Numbered from the stretch's first letter, positions 42,543 through 51,929 are shown. The stretch: DNA of 64,000 nt from Bradyrhizobium tropiciagri (GCF_018130545.1 NZ_JAFCKF010000012.1:124001-188000); one strand, 5' to 3'. A program made the numbers and translations. The notes: generated by a model from the sequence alone, not told the origin.

Positions 42543-44120
42543 ATGCGTGATTTCATGGCCATCGGCCGATCGGTGGCGGTTGCCGAGCGCGGCATGGCTG
42601 CAACCTCGCACCCGCAGGCGACGCTCGCCGCGGTCGAGATGCTGAAGGCTGGTGGCAATGCCGTCGATGCCGCGGTGGCCGCGGTCGCGGTGCAGGGCGT
42701 GGTTGAGCCGCAGATGACCGGCATCGGCGGCGACTGCTTCGCACTGATTTCACCTGACGCAGGTGAGCCGATCGCGCTGAACGGCTCCGGCCGTACGCCG
42801 GCCGGTACCGATGTCGAGAAATTTGCCGCAAGCGGCGCGCGCGACATTCCGCCGACCGCGCCCGAGGCGGTGACCGTGCCCGGCGCGATCGACGCGTGGT
42901 GCCGGCTGGTCGCCGACCACGGCAGCAAGTCGCTCGAAGAGATCTTCCGGCCGGCGATCGCGGCTGCCGAGCAGGGCTTCTGCGTGACGCCGCGGGTCGC
43001 CGAGGATTGGCGCCGCTTCCGGGCCCGGATCGAGATCGACGCCAATGCCGCGGCGCAGTTCCTTCCCGGCGGCAAGGCGCCGGAGGTCGGCGACATCCGC
43101 ACCCAGCCTGCGCTCGGCCGCACCCTGCGCCGGATCGCGCAGCACGGGCGCGAGGCGTTCTACGCGGGCGAGGCCGCCGACGAGATGGTGGACATCCTGC
43201 GTGGGCTCGGCGGGGCTCACAGCGCCGAGGATTTCGCGACGCAGACCTCCGACTACGTGCGCCCGATCTCGGCGCGCTATCACGACCACGATGTGGTTGA
43301 ATGTCCGCCGAACGGGCAGGGCCTGGCCGCGCTGATGATCCTGCGCACGCTCGCAGGATTCGACGTCGGCGCGCTCGCGCAGGCCGATCGCATCCATCTG
43401 CTCGCCGAGGCGACCAAGGCCGCCTACCGCGCACGCGACGCCTTCTTCTGCGATCCCGCGACCGGCAAGGTCGATCCGGCCGCTTTCCTTGCCGAAGACT
43501 ATATCGGGATGATCCGCAGCAAGATCGACATGAACCGCGCCTCGGCGCCCGTGGTCTGGGACCATATCGAGCACCGCGACACGGTCTATGTCACGGTGGT
43601 CGATCGCGACCTCAACGCGGTCTCGCTGATCAATTCGCTGTTCTATCCGTTCGGCAGCGGCATCTATGCGCCGAAGTCGGGCATCCTGCTACACAACCGC
43701 GGCTGGAGTTTTCGCGCCAGGCCCGGACATTCGAATTCGCTCGGGCCGCGCAAGCGGCCGATGCACACCATCATCCCGGGCCTGCTGCGCAAGGACGGCA
43801 GGACCGTGATGTCGTTCGGGGTGATGGGCGGGCATTACCAGGCCGCGGGCCACGCCAATCTGATCTCGAACATCCTCGACATGAAGATGGACATCCAGGC
43901 CGCGGCCGAGGCGCCGCGCTCCTTTGCCTTCGACGGCGCGCTGTCGCTGGAGACGACGATCTCTCCCGCTATCCGCGACGAGCTGCGTGCCCGCGGCCAC
44001 GATGCGCGGTTTTCGGAGGAGCCGATCGGCGGCTGCCAGGCGATCCGCATCGACCATGCGCGCGGCGTCCTGTTCGGCGCTTCGGACCACCGCAAGGACG
44101 GTCTGGCGCTCGGGTTCTGA
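42543..44120 (+). CDS. Gamma-glutamyltransferase-family (Ntn) hydrolase
   Basis: This 525-residue Ntn-hydrolase precursor would self-cleave before the nucleophile Thr347 in [18 protein letters not shown], giving large and small subunits. Canonical enzymes have T-T-H-Y-S at this point; here it reads T-V-Y-V-T, so the second Thr and the His are replaced, as in GGT-like/cephalosporin-acylase-like branches. SGILLHNRG follows (canonical SGILLNN). No signal peptide precedes [10 protein letters not shown], so it is probably cytoplasmic. GAAGGA lies upstream. Likely activity is hydrolysis of a gamma-glutamyl or similar amide rather than glutathione turnover. Confidence 0.87.
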   Translation: MRDFMAIGRSVAVAERGMAATSHPQATLAAVEMLKAGGNAVDAAVAAVAVQGVVEPQMTGIGGDCFALISPDAGEPIALNGSGRTPAGTDVEKFAASGARDIPPTAPEAVTVPGAIDAWCRLVADHGSKSLEEIFRPAIAAAEQGFCVTPRVAEDWRRFRARIEIDANAAAQFLPGGKAPEVGDIRTQPALGRTLRRIAQHGREAFYAGEAADEMVDILRGLGGAHSAEDFATQTSDYVRPISARYHDHDVVECPPNGQGLAALMILRTLAGFDVGALAQADRIHLLAEATKAAYRARDAFFCDPATGKVDPAAFLAEDYIGMIRSKIDMNRASAPVVWDHIEHRDTVYVTVVDRDLNAVSLINSLFYPFGSGIYAPKSGILLHNRGWSFRARPGHSNSLGPRKRPMHTIIPGLLRKDGRTVMSFGVMGGHYQAAGHANLISNILDMKMDIQAAAEAPRSFAFDGALSLETTISPAIRDELRARGHDARFSEEPIGGCQAIRIDHARGVLFGASDHRKDGLALGF

Positions 44121-44167
44121 GGCGCACCGCGCAACTTCGGATTAATAGAATAATACGGCCGATTTGC

Positions 44168-44192
44168 CCGACATGTCAAGTCGACATGTCGG
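44168..44192. promoter_or_regulatory. Inverted repeat built from two GACATGTC palindromes
   Basis: CCGACATGTC and GACATGTCGG are perfect complements around AAGTC. Because GACATGTC is itself palindromic, the sites are also direct repeats 13 bp apart. It lies 47 bp after the gamma-glutamyltransferase-family stop. It could be a two-dimer operator or an intercistronic hairpin; no U-run follows. Confidence 0.55.
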
Positions 44193-44305
44193 ATGCCGGG
44201 ACGCCGCCGGCTACTTTGCATGGGGTTGTTTTCGATGTTTTGGCAGTGCGCCCCGGCGGAGCCAGGCAATACGCAATTGCCCCGCATTGCGGGAGGCGGC
44301 GGAGC

Positions 44306-44323
44306 ATCCACCGGACGGTGGAT
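44306..44323. promoter_or_regulatory. Shared regulon dyad, site 4 (upstream of amidohydrolase gene)
   Basis: ATCCACC-GGAC-GGTGGAT has the same perfect arms as site 3, with an unrelated spacer, 116 bp before the amidohydrolase start. Conservation of the arms with a changed spacer argues for a protein-binding site rather than a copied repeat. Confidence 0.6.
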
Positions 44324-44439
44324 TGTTCCAAATGCCGACATGCCGAACGTTTGGCGTCACGCTGGTGTCGTGCGCGGTTCGGCCGCTGTGCACCGCACAG
44401 TGCGCGCTCCAGGCTTTCCCAATCGAGAAGTTGATCCGC

Positions 44440-46107
44440 ATGACCAGGACATTCGCCGACACGGTCTTCCGCAACGGCCGGATCTACACGTCGAACCGGG
44501 CGCAGCCCTGGGCGACCTGCGCGGCCGTCAAGGCCGGCCGGTTCATCGCCGTCGGCGAGGAGCGCGATGTCGCGGCGCTGGCCGGCGAGGGGACGGCATC
44601 GGTCGATCTCGGTGGCCGGATGGCGATGCCGGGGATCGTCGACATCCACAATCACATCATGATGGGCGGGCAGGCCGATCTCTACGAGCTGCGCTTCTCC
44701 AACGCCGACAGCATTCCTAGGATCGCCGAGACCCTGCACAAGGCGGCGTCGGTGGCCAAGCCCGGCGCCTGGATCGTCGGCGGGCAGTTCGGCAACAATC
44801 TGCTGAACGAGATGAACACCGCGGAGTCCTGCGCGCTGCTCGATGCGGCGTGTCTCGGACATCCTGTCGTGCTGCGCGATGACACCTATCACAATCGCTG
44901 GGCGAGCTCGGCGGCGCTGCGGCTCGCCGGCGTACAGGCCACCACCTCCGATCCGACCGACGGCGAGATCGGCCGCGACCTCAAGACCGGGACTTTGACC
45001 GGGATCATGATCGAGGCTGCCTCCGGCCTCGTCGAGCGCGCGCTGGCGGCGTCAGGTCACTACACGGCCGAGATGGACCGCGCGGCGGTGGCTCGTTCGA
45101 TCTCGGTGCTGAATGCCTATGGTGTCACCGCCTTCATCGACGCCGCCAGCATGCAACCGATCATGGCGGCGCTGAAGGGGCTCGACGATCGCGGCGAGCT
45201 CACCGCCTGGGCGGTCTGCGCGATGCCGGTGGTCGAGCCGGGCTTTATGTTCGGCAAGGCCGGCGAGGAACTGTTTGCGTTGCGCGAGGATTACCGCGGC
45301 GCGCATGTGAAGCCCGACTATGTGAAGGTGTTCCTCGACGGCGTGCCGGGCGCCAAGACCGCGGCGTTCCACGAGCCGTATGTCGCCGATCCCGTACGCG
45401 GCTGCTGCTTCCGCGGCGCCACCATGCTGACCGTGCCGGACCTGATCCGCTGGCTCGGGCGCTGCGAGAAGCTCGGCCTTGCCGCCAAGATCCATTGCGC
45501 GGGAGATGCCGCGGTGACGCAGGCGCTCGACGCCATCGACGTCGTGCGCAGCTTCAACGGCCCAACCCATCTGGTCCATCAGATCGCACATGCGAGCTAC
45601 ATCGCGCCTGATGACATCAAGCGCTTCGCCGAACTCGGCGTCGCGGCCGACCTGTCGCCGATCATCTGGTATCCGACCGTCTTCCTCGAGGCACACAAGG
45701 CCGCGATGGGCGAGGAGCGCGCACAGCGCTTCTGGCCGAACAAGGATTTGAAGGAGGCTGGCGCGTTGATGGCCGGCGGCTCGGACTGGCCTGTCATCCC
45801 GATCCCCGATCCCTGGCAGGGCATTGAGGGCATGGTGACAAGGCAAAACCCCACCGGCGATTTTCCCGGCAAGTCGCTGTGGGCGGAGCAGGCGCTCGAT
45901 CTCACCACCGTGATCGACATCTACACCATCGACGCCGCGCGCGCGGCCGGGCTCGGCCAGTCGATCGGCTCGATCGAGGTCGGCAAATCGGCCGATCTGA
46001 TCGTGCTCGACCAGATGATCTTCGACATCCCGCCGGATCAATTGGCCGATACGCGGGTCGAAATGACCTTCTTCGAGGGCCGCAAGGTCTACGAGCGGGG
46101 CAAGTGA
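44440..46107 (+). CDS. Amidohydrolase family protein (YtcJ-like)
   Basis: This 555-residue metal-dependent hydrolase of the YtcJ/NfdA class carries His70-x-His72 in VDIHNHIMMGG, a DYVKVFLDGVPG segment that would hold the bridging Lys, KIHCAGDAA and a MAGGSDWPV Asp near the end. Related enzymes hydrolyse N-substituted formamides and other amides. I chose the ATG at 44440; the 92-residue upstream extension has no family match. The stop overlaps the start of a CobW-type GTPase as TGATG, suggesting the GTPase supplies its metal. Confidence 0.88.
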   Translation: MTRTFADTVFRNGRIYTSNRAQPWATCAAVKAGRFIAVGEERDVAALAGEGTASVDLGGRMAMPGIVDIHNHIMMGGQADLYELRFSNADSIPRIAETLHKAASVAKPGAWIVGGQFGNNLLNEMNTAESCALLDAACLGHPVVLRDDTYHNRWASSAALRLAGVQATTSDPTDGEIGRDLKTGTLTGIMIEAASGLVERALAASGHYTAEMDRAAVARSISVLNAYGVTAFIDAASMQPIMAALKGLDDRGELTAWAVCAMPVVEPGFMFGKAGEELFALREDYRGAHVKPDYVKVFLDGVPGAKTAAFHEPYVADPVRGCCFRGATMLTVPDLIRWLGRCEKLGLAAKIHCAGDAAVTQALDAIDVVRSFNGPTHLVHQIAHASYIAPDDIKRFAELGVAADLSPIIWYPTVFLEAHKAAMGEERAQRFWPNKDLKEAGALMAGGSDWPVIPIPDPWQGIEGMVTRQNPTGDFPGKSLWAEQALDLTTVIDIYTIDAARAAGLGQSIGSIEVGKSADLIVLDQMIFDIPPDQLADTRVEMTFFEGRKVYERGK

Positions 46108-47195
46108 TGGCAGCAATGGATCAGATCCCGGTCACGGTGCTGACCGGCTTCCTCGGCAGCGGCAAGACCACGGTGCTGAACCATCTGCTGCGGCAGAAGG
46201 AGCTCAACGGCGTCGTCGCCATCATCAATGAGTTCGGCGAGGTGGCGCTGGATCATCTGCTGGTCGAGAGCAGCGAGGATCGCCTGGCGCTGCTCGACAA
46301 TGGCTGCATCTGCTGCTCGGTGCGCGAGGATCTGATCGAGACGCTGGCTGACCTCGCGTCACGCCGCGCCGCTGGCACGATCCCACCGTTCCACCGTGTG
46401 CTGGTCGAGACCACCGGGCTCGCCGATCCCGTGCCGGTGCTGCACACGCTGATGACGGCGCCCGATATCGTCGGCCGCTACCGAATCGACGGCGTGGTCG
46501 CGACCGTCGATGCCGTCAACGGTGCGCGCACGCTCGAGATGCACGGCGAGGCCGTCAGGCAGATCGCGGTGGCCGACCGGCTGCTGGTGACCAAGACCGA
46601 TCTCGCCGCTGATGATGAATTGTCTCGGCTCGATGTCCAACTTGCGGCGATCAATCCGGTCGCGACGCGGTCTCACGTGCGGAACGGGATCGTCGATCCA
46701 GCGAAGGTTCTCGATGCCGGGCTGTTCGATCCGTCAGCCCGATCCGCCGATGTCGTCAGCTGGTTCGATCTGGCAGCGCAGGCGGCGAGCGCGCCGCATC
46801 ATCACGCGGATCATGATTGCGACGACGAGACATGTGGGCATCACAGCCACCATACCCACGACGCCGGCGTGTCGTCCTACAGTCTTGTTATCGACGAGCC
46901 GATCCAGCGTGAGGCGTTCATACGCTGGCTCGACTATGTCGCCGCGCTGAAGGGCGAGGACCTGCTGCGCTTCAAGGCCATCGTGCATGTCGCCGAGCAG
47001 CCCGATGCGCCGCTGGTGGTGCATGGCGTGCAGCACGTGTTCCATCCGCCGATCACGCTTGCCGGCTGGCCATCTGCGGATCGGCGCTCGCGGCTCGTCT
47101 TCATCGTGCACGGCATCCCGCGCCAGATCATCGAGAACACCTTGTGCAAATTTGCCGCGGTGAGCCGCAACGCGATTCAAAGATCGGCGGCCTGA
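46107..47195 (+). CDS. CobW/COG0523-family GTPase (G3E), His-rich
   Basis: This 362-residue P-loop GTPase has Walker A GFLGSGKT, the ESSED/ETTG switch regions, the family metal motif CICC (Cys67, Cys69, Cys70) and TKTD for guanine. A histidine/acid-rich stretch at 231-251 (HHHADHDCDDETCGHHSHHT) probably binds Zn or another divalent metal. A C-terminal CobW domain follows. Such proteins deliver metal to client enzymes. The ATG overlaps the stop of the metal-dependent amidohydrolase, its probable client. Confidence 0.93.
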   Translation: MAAMDQIPVTVLTGFLGSGKTTVLNHLLRQKELNGVVAIINEFGEVALDHLLVESSEDRLALLDNGCICCSVREDLIETLADLASRRAAGTIPPFHRVLVETTGLADPVPVLHTLMTAPDIVGRYRIDGVVATVDAVNGARTLEMHGEAVRQIAVADRLLVTKTDLAADDELSRLDVQLAAINPVATRSHVRNGIVDPAKVLDAGLFDPSARSADVVSWFDLAAQAASAPHHHADHDCDDETCGHHSHHTHDAGVSSYSLVIDEPIQREAFIRWLDYVAALKGEDLLRFKAIVHVAEQPDAPLVVHGVQHVFHPPITLAGWPSADRRSRLVFIVHGIPRQIIENTLCKFAAVSRNAIQRSAA

Positions 47196-47241
47196 AGCAT
47201 GATCCGGAAAAGTGCGAAGTGGTTCCGAAAAGATCATGCTC
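47196..47241. repeat. Dispersed 46-bp palindromic repeat (GCATGATC ends)
   Basis: The ends AGCATGATC and GATCATGCT are complementary, with GGAAAA- and CCGAAAA-type interior. The same family occurs inverted at 61489-61538. It starts on the base after the CobW stop codon and may shape the 3' end of that message. This is a common short repeat in Bradyrhizobium-type genomes as I recognise it. Confidence 0.75.
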
Positions 47242-47289
47242 AAAGACGAGCGAGACGTAGTTCAGACAATTGTTTCAGGGGAGAGGGAC

Positions 47290-48603
47290 ATGACTGAGAA
47301 TTCAAAAACGACAGCGTCCGGCCGGTTCGACCGGCGCACGCTGCTGAAAGCGGCGGGTGCCACCGGTCTTGCATCCGCGATGAACGTACCGCTGGTCAAC
47401 GTCGCACGCGCCGCCGGCAACACCATCAAGATCGGCTGGGTCGGCTGCCTGTCCGGCGTCCGCGCCCAGTTCGCCGAGCCCGATCCCTGGATCCATGAGC
47501 GCATCAAGGTGCGACTGAAGGACGGCCTGAAGATCGGCGGCAAGACCTACCAGGTCGAGCTGGTGTTCAAGGACAATCAGTCCGATCCGAACCGCTCGTC
47601 GGTGATCGCAAGTGAGCTCGTGCTGCGGGAAAAATGCGACCTGATCCTGATCGAGGACGGCGACGCCCAGCCGCCGGTGCAGGAGCTTGCCGATGCCCGC
47701 GGCATTCCGACGATCTCGACCCAGGTGCCGTGGCAGGGCTGGATGTTCCCGCGCAAGTCGACGCCGGACAAGGGCTTTCCCTACAGCTACCATTTCTTCT
47801 GGGGCGCCGACGACGTCGCCAGGAACTTCCTCGGCATGTGGCAGTCGGTCGAGACCAACAAGAAGGTCGGCACGCTCTATATCGACAACCCACCGGGCCA
47901 GGCGTTCTCCGATCCCAAACTTGGTCTGCCGGCGGGCATCTCGGGGGCTGGTTATCAAGAGTTCTCTGCCGGCAAATTCCAGATCGCGACCGACGATTTC
48001 ACCAATCAAATAGCGCTGTTCAAGAACAACGGTGTCGACATCGTCTCCGGCTTTACCTTCAGCAATCACTGGGTGACGCTGTGGAACCAGGCGGCGCAGG
48101 CCGGCTTCAAGCCGCAGATCTGCACGGTGGCGGCGGCCTTCCTGTTCCCGGCCGCAGTGAACGCGCTCGGCGATCGCGGCGACGGCATGTCGACCGAGGT
48201 GTGGTGGACGCCGGCCTATCCGTTCAAGTCGTCGCTGACCGGACAGAGCGCCGCCGAACTCGCCGCCGAGTGGGAGAAGACCACCGGCAAGCAGTGGACC
48301 CAGCCGATCGGCTATGCGCATGCGCTGTGGGAGGTCGGGCTCGCGGCGCTGCAGAACAGCGATCCCAAGGACAAGAACTCGCTGCGCGACGCGATCGCCG
48401 GCCTCGACATGGAGACCGTGGTCGGCCGGGTGAAGTTCAAGGACAGCCCGATCAAGAACGTCGCGGTGACCTCGCTGTCGGGCGGGCAGTGGCGCAAGAC
48501 CAAGGGCGGCAAGTCGAAATACGAGCTCTTGATCGTGCACAACGGCACCGCGCCGTTCATCCCGAAGCAGGCCGATCTCCAGCTGCTCTCCAAGCTGGCC
48601 TGA
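47290..48603 (+). CDS. Branched-chain/amide-type ABC transporter substrate-binding protein
   Basis: This 437-residue exported binding protein has a twin-arginine signal RFDRRTLLKAAGATGLASAM, so Tat export is likely. The mature type I fold starts NTIKIGWVGCLSGVRAQFAE. GGGAGAGGG precedes the ATG at 47290; the longer frame from 47212 begins inside the repeat and was rejected. It differs strongly from the UrtA-like proteins at 13605 and 29787. It heads an operon in the order binding protein, LivG-, LivF-, LivH- and LivM-like. The substrate is unknown; the cluster with amide hydrolases suggests an amide or amino-acid derivative. Confidence 0.87.
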   Translation: MTENSKTTASGRFDRRTLLKAAGATGLASAMNVPLVNVARAAGNTIKIGWVGCLSGVRAQFAEPDPWIHERIKVRLKDGLKIGGKTYQVELVFKDNQSDPNRSSVIASELVLREKCDLILIEDGDAQPPVQELADARGIPTISTQVPWQGWMFPRKSTPDKGFPYSYHFFWGADDVARNFLGMWQSVETNKKVGTLYIDNPPGQAFSDPKLGLPAGISGAGYQEFSAGKFQIATDDFTNQIALFKNNGVDIVSGFTFSNHWVTLWNQAAQAGFKPQICTVAAAFLFPAAVNALGDRGDGMSTEVWWTPAYPFKSSLTGQSAAELAAEWEKTTGKQWTQPIGYAHALWEVGLAALQNSDPKDKNSLRDAIAGLDMETVVGRVKFKDSPIKNVAVTSLSGGQWRKTKGGKSKYELLIVHNGTAPFIPKQADLQLLSKLA

Positions 48604-48604
48604 G

Positions 48605-49336
48605 ATGGCACCGCTTCTGCGCGTCAGCGGGCTCTCGAAGCGTTTCGGCGAGATCGTGGTCGCCGACAATGTCAGCTTCGCGCTGGCGCGCGGCGAATGC
48701 CTTGGCGTGATCGGCCCCAACGGCGCCGGCAAGAGCTCGCTGCTCAACCTGATCGTCGGCCTGCTTACGGCCGACGACGGGTCGATCATGCTCGACGACA
48801 AGGAGATAACAGGGTTGCCGCCGCATCGCCGGGCGCGGATGGGGCTCGGGCGCGCGTTCCAGATCCCGCAGCCGTTCCCGCATCTCTCGGTCTACGAGAA
48901 CGCGTTGGTCGCAGCGTCCTATGGCGCCGGCCTCTATGGCGAGGCGGCGTCGAGCTGGACCATGGAAGTGTTGCAGCGGACCGGGCTCGACGCCAAGGCG
49001 GACAAGCTCGCCGGCGCCTTGCCTCTGATCGATCGCAAGCGGCTGGAATTCGCCAAGGCACTGGCCTCGAAGCCCAAGCTGATCCTGCTCGACGAGATCG
49101 CGGCCGGACTGACCGAGCCCGAGGTCGAGCGTCTGGTCGCGATCATCAAGTCGGTGAAGGCCGACCACGCCATGATCTGGATCGAGCACATTCCGCACGC
49201 TTTGCGTGCGGTGTCGGATCGCATCCTGGTGCTCGATTTCGGCCGCAAGGTGCTCGAGGGGCCGCCGGCGGAGGTCATGGACAGCGCGGTGGTGCGCGAG
49301 ATCTATATGGGATTGAAGGCCGATGGCGTTGCTTGA
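48605..49336 (+). CDS. Branched-chain-type ABC transporter ATP-binding protein (LivG-like)
   Basis: This 243-residue ATPase has Walker A GPNGAGKS and Walker B LILLDEIAAGLTEPE. Where LSGGQ is expected it reads LPLIDRKRLEFAKAL, the divergent signature seen in one LivG-like subgroup. The catalytic Glu is present in the DE pair. The start is 1 bp after the binding-protein stop and the end overlaps the LivF-like gene by 14 bp. Confidence 0.9.
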   Translation: MAPLLRVSGLSKRFGEIVVADNVSFALARGECLGVIGPNGAGKSSLLNLIVGLLTADDGSIMLDDKEITGLPPHRRARMGLGRAFQIPQPFPHLSVYENALVAASYGAGLYGEAASSWTMEVLQRTGLDAKADKLAGALPLIDRKRLEFAKALASKPKLILLDEIAAGLTEPEVERLVAIIKSVKADHAMIWIEHIPHALRAVSDRILVLDFGRKVLEGPPAEVMDSAVVREIYMGLKADGVA

Positions 49337-50021
49337 TGTGAACGGCCTGCAGATCTTCTACGGCGATCTCCAGGCCGTGTTCGACATGAACTTCACCGTC
49401 GCGGATGGCGAGGCGGTGGCGCTGGTCGGCGCCAACGGCGCCGGCAAGTCGACGTTCCTGAAGGCCCTGGTCGGGCTCAACGAAGAGCGGCGCGGAGCGG
49501 TGCATTTCGACGGCATCGACATCTCGCAGATGCCGGCCGAAGACGTCTCGCGGCTCGGCCTCATCATGGTGCCCGAGGGGCGCCTGCTGTTCGACTCGCT
49601 GACGATCGAGGAGAACCTCTTGATGGGCAGCGTCAACCGGCGCAAGGGCAGCTGGACCTTGCGGCGGGTGTTCGACCTGTTTCCAATACTTGAGGAGCGG
49701 CGGCGGATGTTTCCCGGCCAGCTCTCCGGCGGCCAGCAGCAGATGGCGGCGATCGGCCGTGCGCTGATGTCGAACCCGCGCCTCTTGCTGTGCGACGAGA
49801 TCTCGCTCGGGCTCGCGCCCGTCGTGGTCGAGCAGATCTATCGCTCCTTTGCCGACATCCGCCGCGAGGGGACTGCGGTGGTGCTGGTCGAGCAGGACGT
49901 CAAGCGCGCGCTCGCGACCTCCGAGCGGATCTATTGCCTGTTGAAGGGGCGGGTGTCGCTGACCGGCCCGGCGCAAGGGTTGCAGCCGGAGCAGCTGACC
50001 CACGCCTATTTCGGAAACTAG
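49323..50021 (+). CDS. Branched-chain-type ABC transporter ATP-binding protein (LivF-like)
   Basis: This 232-residue ATPase has Walker A GANGAGKS, signature LSGGQQQMAAIGRAL and Walker B LLLCDEISLGLAP. LVEQDVKRAL provides the H-loop region. The canonical signature here complements the degenerate one in its LivG-like partner, so the two ATPase sites of the heterodimer are probably unequal. Confidence 0.92.
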   Translation: MALLDVNGLQIFYGDLQAVFDMNFTVADGEAVALVGANGAGKSTFLKALVGLNEERRGAVHFDGIDISQMPAEDVSRLGLIMVPEGRLLFDSLTIEENLLMGSVNRRKGSWTLRRVFDLFPILEERRRMFPGQLSGGQQQMAAIGRALMSNPRLLLCDEISLGLAPVVVEQIYRSFADIRREGTAVVLVEQDVKRALATSERIYCLLKGRVSLTGPAQGLQPEQLTHAYFGN

Positions 50022-50037
50022 CCAGGATTGTCATGAC

Positions 50038-50904
50038 ATGATCTGGGTTGAGACATTGATCAACGGAGCCTTGCTGGGCGGGCTCTACGGCCTGCTCGGC
50101 ATCGGGCTCGCGCTGGTGTTCGGCGTGATGCGCGTCGTCAACATCGCCCATGGCGAGTTCATGGTGCTGAGTGCGTTCTGCGCCGTGCTACTTTCCAATA
50201 TGTTTCCGCAGGTCTCGCCGCTGTTGATGCTGATCCCGGTGATCGCGCTGTCGTTTGCGGTCGGCTGGCTCTACCAGGCTGTGATCGTCAACCGCGTCGT
50301 GACGTCGCCCGATCCGCTGTCGCCGTTGCTGCTCACCTTCGGCGTGTCGGTGATCCTGCGCAACGTCATGGTCGAGATCTTCGGCGCCGACGTGCGCAGC
50401 CTCCAAGTCGGCGAGCTCTCCCGCGCCAGCCTCGAGGTCGCCGGCCTCAACATCGGGATCATGCCGCTGCTGACCCTGGTGCTCGCCGCATTGCTGTTCA
50501 TGGCGCTGCAGCTCGTACTGCGCCACACCGAGTTCGGGCGGATCGTGCGTGCCACCGCCGACCGCCGCGACATCGTCCGGCTGTCCGGGGTCAAACCGGA
50601 CCGGGTCTATAACTACGTGATGGGCCTGTCGCTGGCGCTCGGCGCGATCGGCGGCGTGCTGCTCGCGGTGCGCTCGAGCTTCACGCCGTTCTCGGGCGCC
50701 GAGCGGCTCTTGATCGCCTTTGAGGTCGTGGTGCTCGGCGGGCTCGGCTCGTTCTGGGGCGCGCTGCTCGGCGGCATCGCGCTCGGCATGGCGCAGTTGA
50801 TCGGGCTGAAGATCGATCCGAATGCCGGGCTGCTGTATGCGCACCTCCTGTTCTTCATCATGCTGCTGATCCGCCCGTCGGGTCTCGTGTCGAGCAGGGT
50901 TTGA
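50038..50904 (+). CDS. Branched-chain-type ABC transporter permease (LivH-like)
   Basis: This 288-residue permease has GIGLALVFGVMRVVNIAHGEFMVLSA and RATADRRDIVRLSGVKPDRVYN, the LivH landmarks. A preceding ATG at 50033 stops after two codons, so 50038 is used. The stop shares a base with the next ATG (TGATG). Confidence 0.9.
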   Translation: MIWVETLINGALLGGLYGLLGIGLALVFGVMRVVNIAHGEFMVLSAFCAVLLSNMFPQVSPLLMLIPVIALSFAVGWLYQAVIVNRVVTSPDPLSPLLLTFGVSVILRNVMVEIFGADVRSLQVGELSRASLEVAGLNIGIMPLLTLVLAALLFMALQLVLRHTEFGRIVRATADRRDIVRLSGVKPDRVYNYVMGLSLALGAIGGVLLAVRSSFTPFSGAERLLIAFEVVVLGGLGSFWGALLGGIALGMAQLIGLKIDPNAGLLYAHLLFFIMLLIRPSGLVSSRV

Positions 50905-51929
50905 TGCCGATGCCAACCCGGACAATTCTTCTGGCCTCCACCATCGTGCTGGCTGCGATCATCGCCGGCGCGCCCTTCGTGCTGAACGAGGGCATTCTGC
51001 GGCTCGCGACCGAATGCCTGCTGCTGCTGACGATGGCGCAGATGTGGAACCTGCTGGCGGGCTATGCCGGGCTGGTGTCGCTCGGCCATCAGGTCTTCAT
51101 CGCCTTCGGCGCATATGCGCTATTCCTGACCTCGGGCTGGCTCGAAGTCACCCCGATCTGGGTCTTGCCGGTGGCGCCGCTGGTGGCGGCGGCGGTTGCG
51201 GCGATCATCGCCTTTCCGCTGTTTCGGCTGCGCGACGCCTATTTCTCGATTGCAATGTGGGTGTTCGCCGAGATCATCGGCGCCTTCACGATGAAGTCGC
51301 AGGCCGTCGGAGGTACGTCTGGGGTGCCGCTGGCCACCAGCAAGCTGATCGATTTCGATTGGTTCGAGCCCACGATGTTTTGGCTCGCCGGCGGCCTGAC
51401 GCTGGTCACCATCGCGGCGCTGTACCGGATGATGACCTCGAGCTTCGGGCTCGGGCTGATGAGCGTGCGCGACAATGATCTCGCCGCGATGAGCGTCGGT
51501 GTCGACGTCCGGCACAACCGATTCATCGCTTTCGTGCTCTCGGCGGCGGGATGCGGGCTTGCCGGTGCGCTCAGCTTCATGGGCAATCTGTTCATCGCGC
51601 CGCTGGCGGCATTCGACGTCAACTGGTCGGTCTACATGATGTTCATCGTGATCATCGGCGGCATCGGCACGCTGGAAGGCCCGATCCTCGGCGTTATCAT
51701 CTTTTTCGGCCTGCGCGAGCTGATGACCGGGCCACTCGGCCTGTCCGGCGGCTGGTACTTGGTCGGGCTCGGCGTCATCGCCGTCGTCGTGATGATCGTG
51801 GCGCCGCGCGGCATCTGGCCGGCCTTGCGCGATCGTCTCGGCGTGCGGCTGCTCGATGTCCACCGGGCCGCGCCACGCACGGCTACGGCCGCGATCCTGC
51901 CGGCCGCGTCGGAACGGGTTACCGGATAA
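50904..51929 (+). CDS. Branched-chain-type ABC transporter permease (LivM-like)
   Basis: This 341-residue permease has MWNLLAGYAGLVSLGHQVFIAFGAYAL and SVRDNDLAAMSVGVDVRHNRFIAFVLSAAGCGLAGALS. The ATG at 50904 is preferred to an in-frame TTG three bases before because it overlaps the LivH-like stop in the usual TGATG manner. It completes the fourth importer of this general class seen in the window, counting the fragment at the left edge. Confidence 0.9.
   Translation: MPMPTRTILLASTIVLAAIIAGAPFVLNEGILRLATECLLLLTMAQMWNLLAGYAGLVSLGHQVFIAFGAYALFLTSGWLEVTPIWVLPVAPLVAAAVAAIIAFPLFRLRDAYFSIAMWVFAEIIGAFTMKSQAVGGTSGVPLATSKLIDFDWFEPTMFWLAGGLTLVTIAALYRMMTSSFGLGLMSVRDNDLAAMSVGVDVRHNRFIAFVLSAAGCGLAGALSFMGNLFIAPLAAFDVNWSVYMMFIVIIGGIGTLEGPILGVIIFFGLRELMTGPLGLSGGWYLVGLGVIAVVVMIVAPRGIWPALRDRLGVRLLDVHRAAPRTATAAILPAASERVTG

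Larger units (their letters stand above)
44121..44439. other. 319-bp gene-free region before the amidohydrolase gene, with two dyads
   Basis: No open frame with coding character is seen. It holds the GACATGTC inverted repeat at 44168-44192 and regulon dyad 4 at 44306-44323. The frame of the following gene is open across this stretch, but the translation lacks family similarity. Confidence 0.6.

Noticed and set aside
44164-44439. Upstream extension of the YtcJ-like amidohydrolase
   Set aside because: It runs through two dyads and has no family similarity; the ATG at 44440 fits the usual N-terminus.
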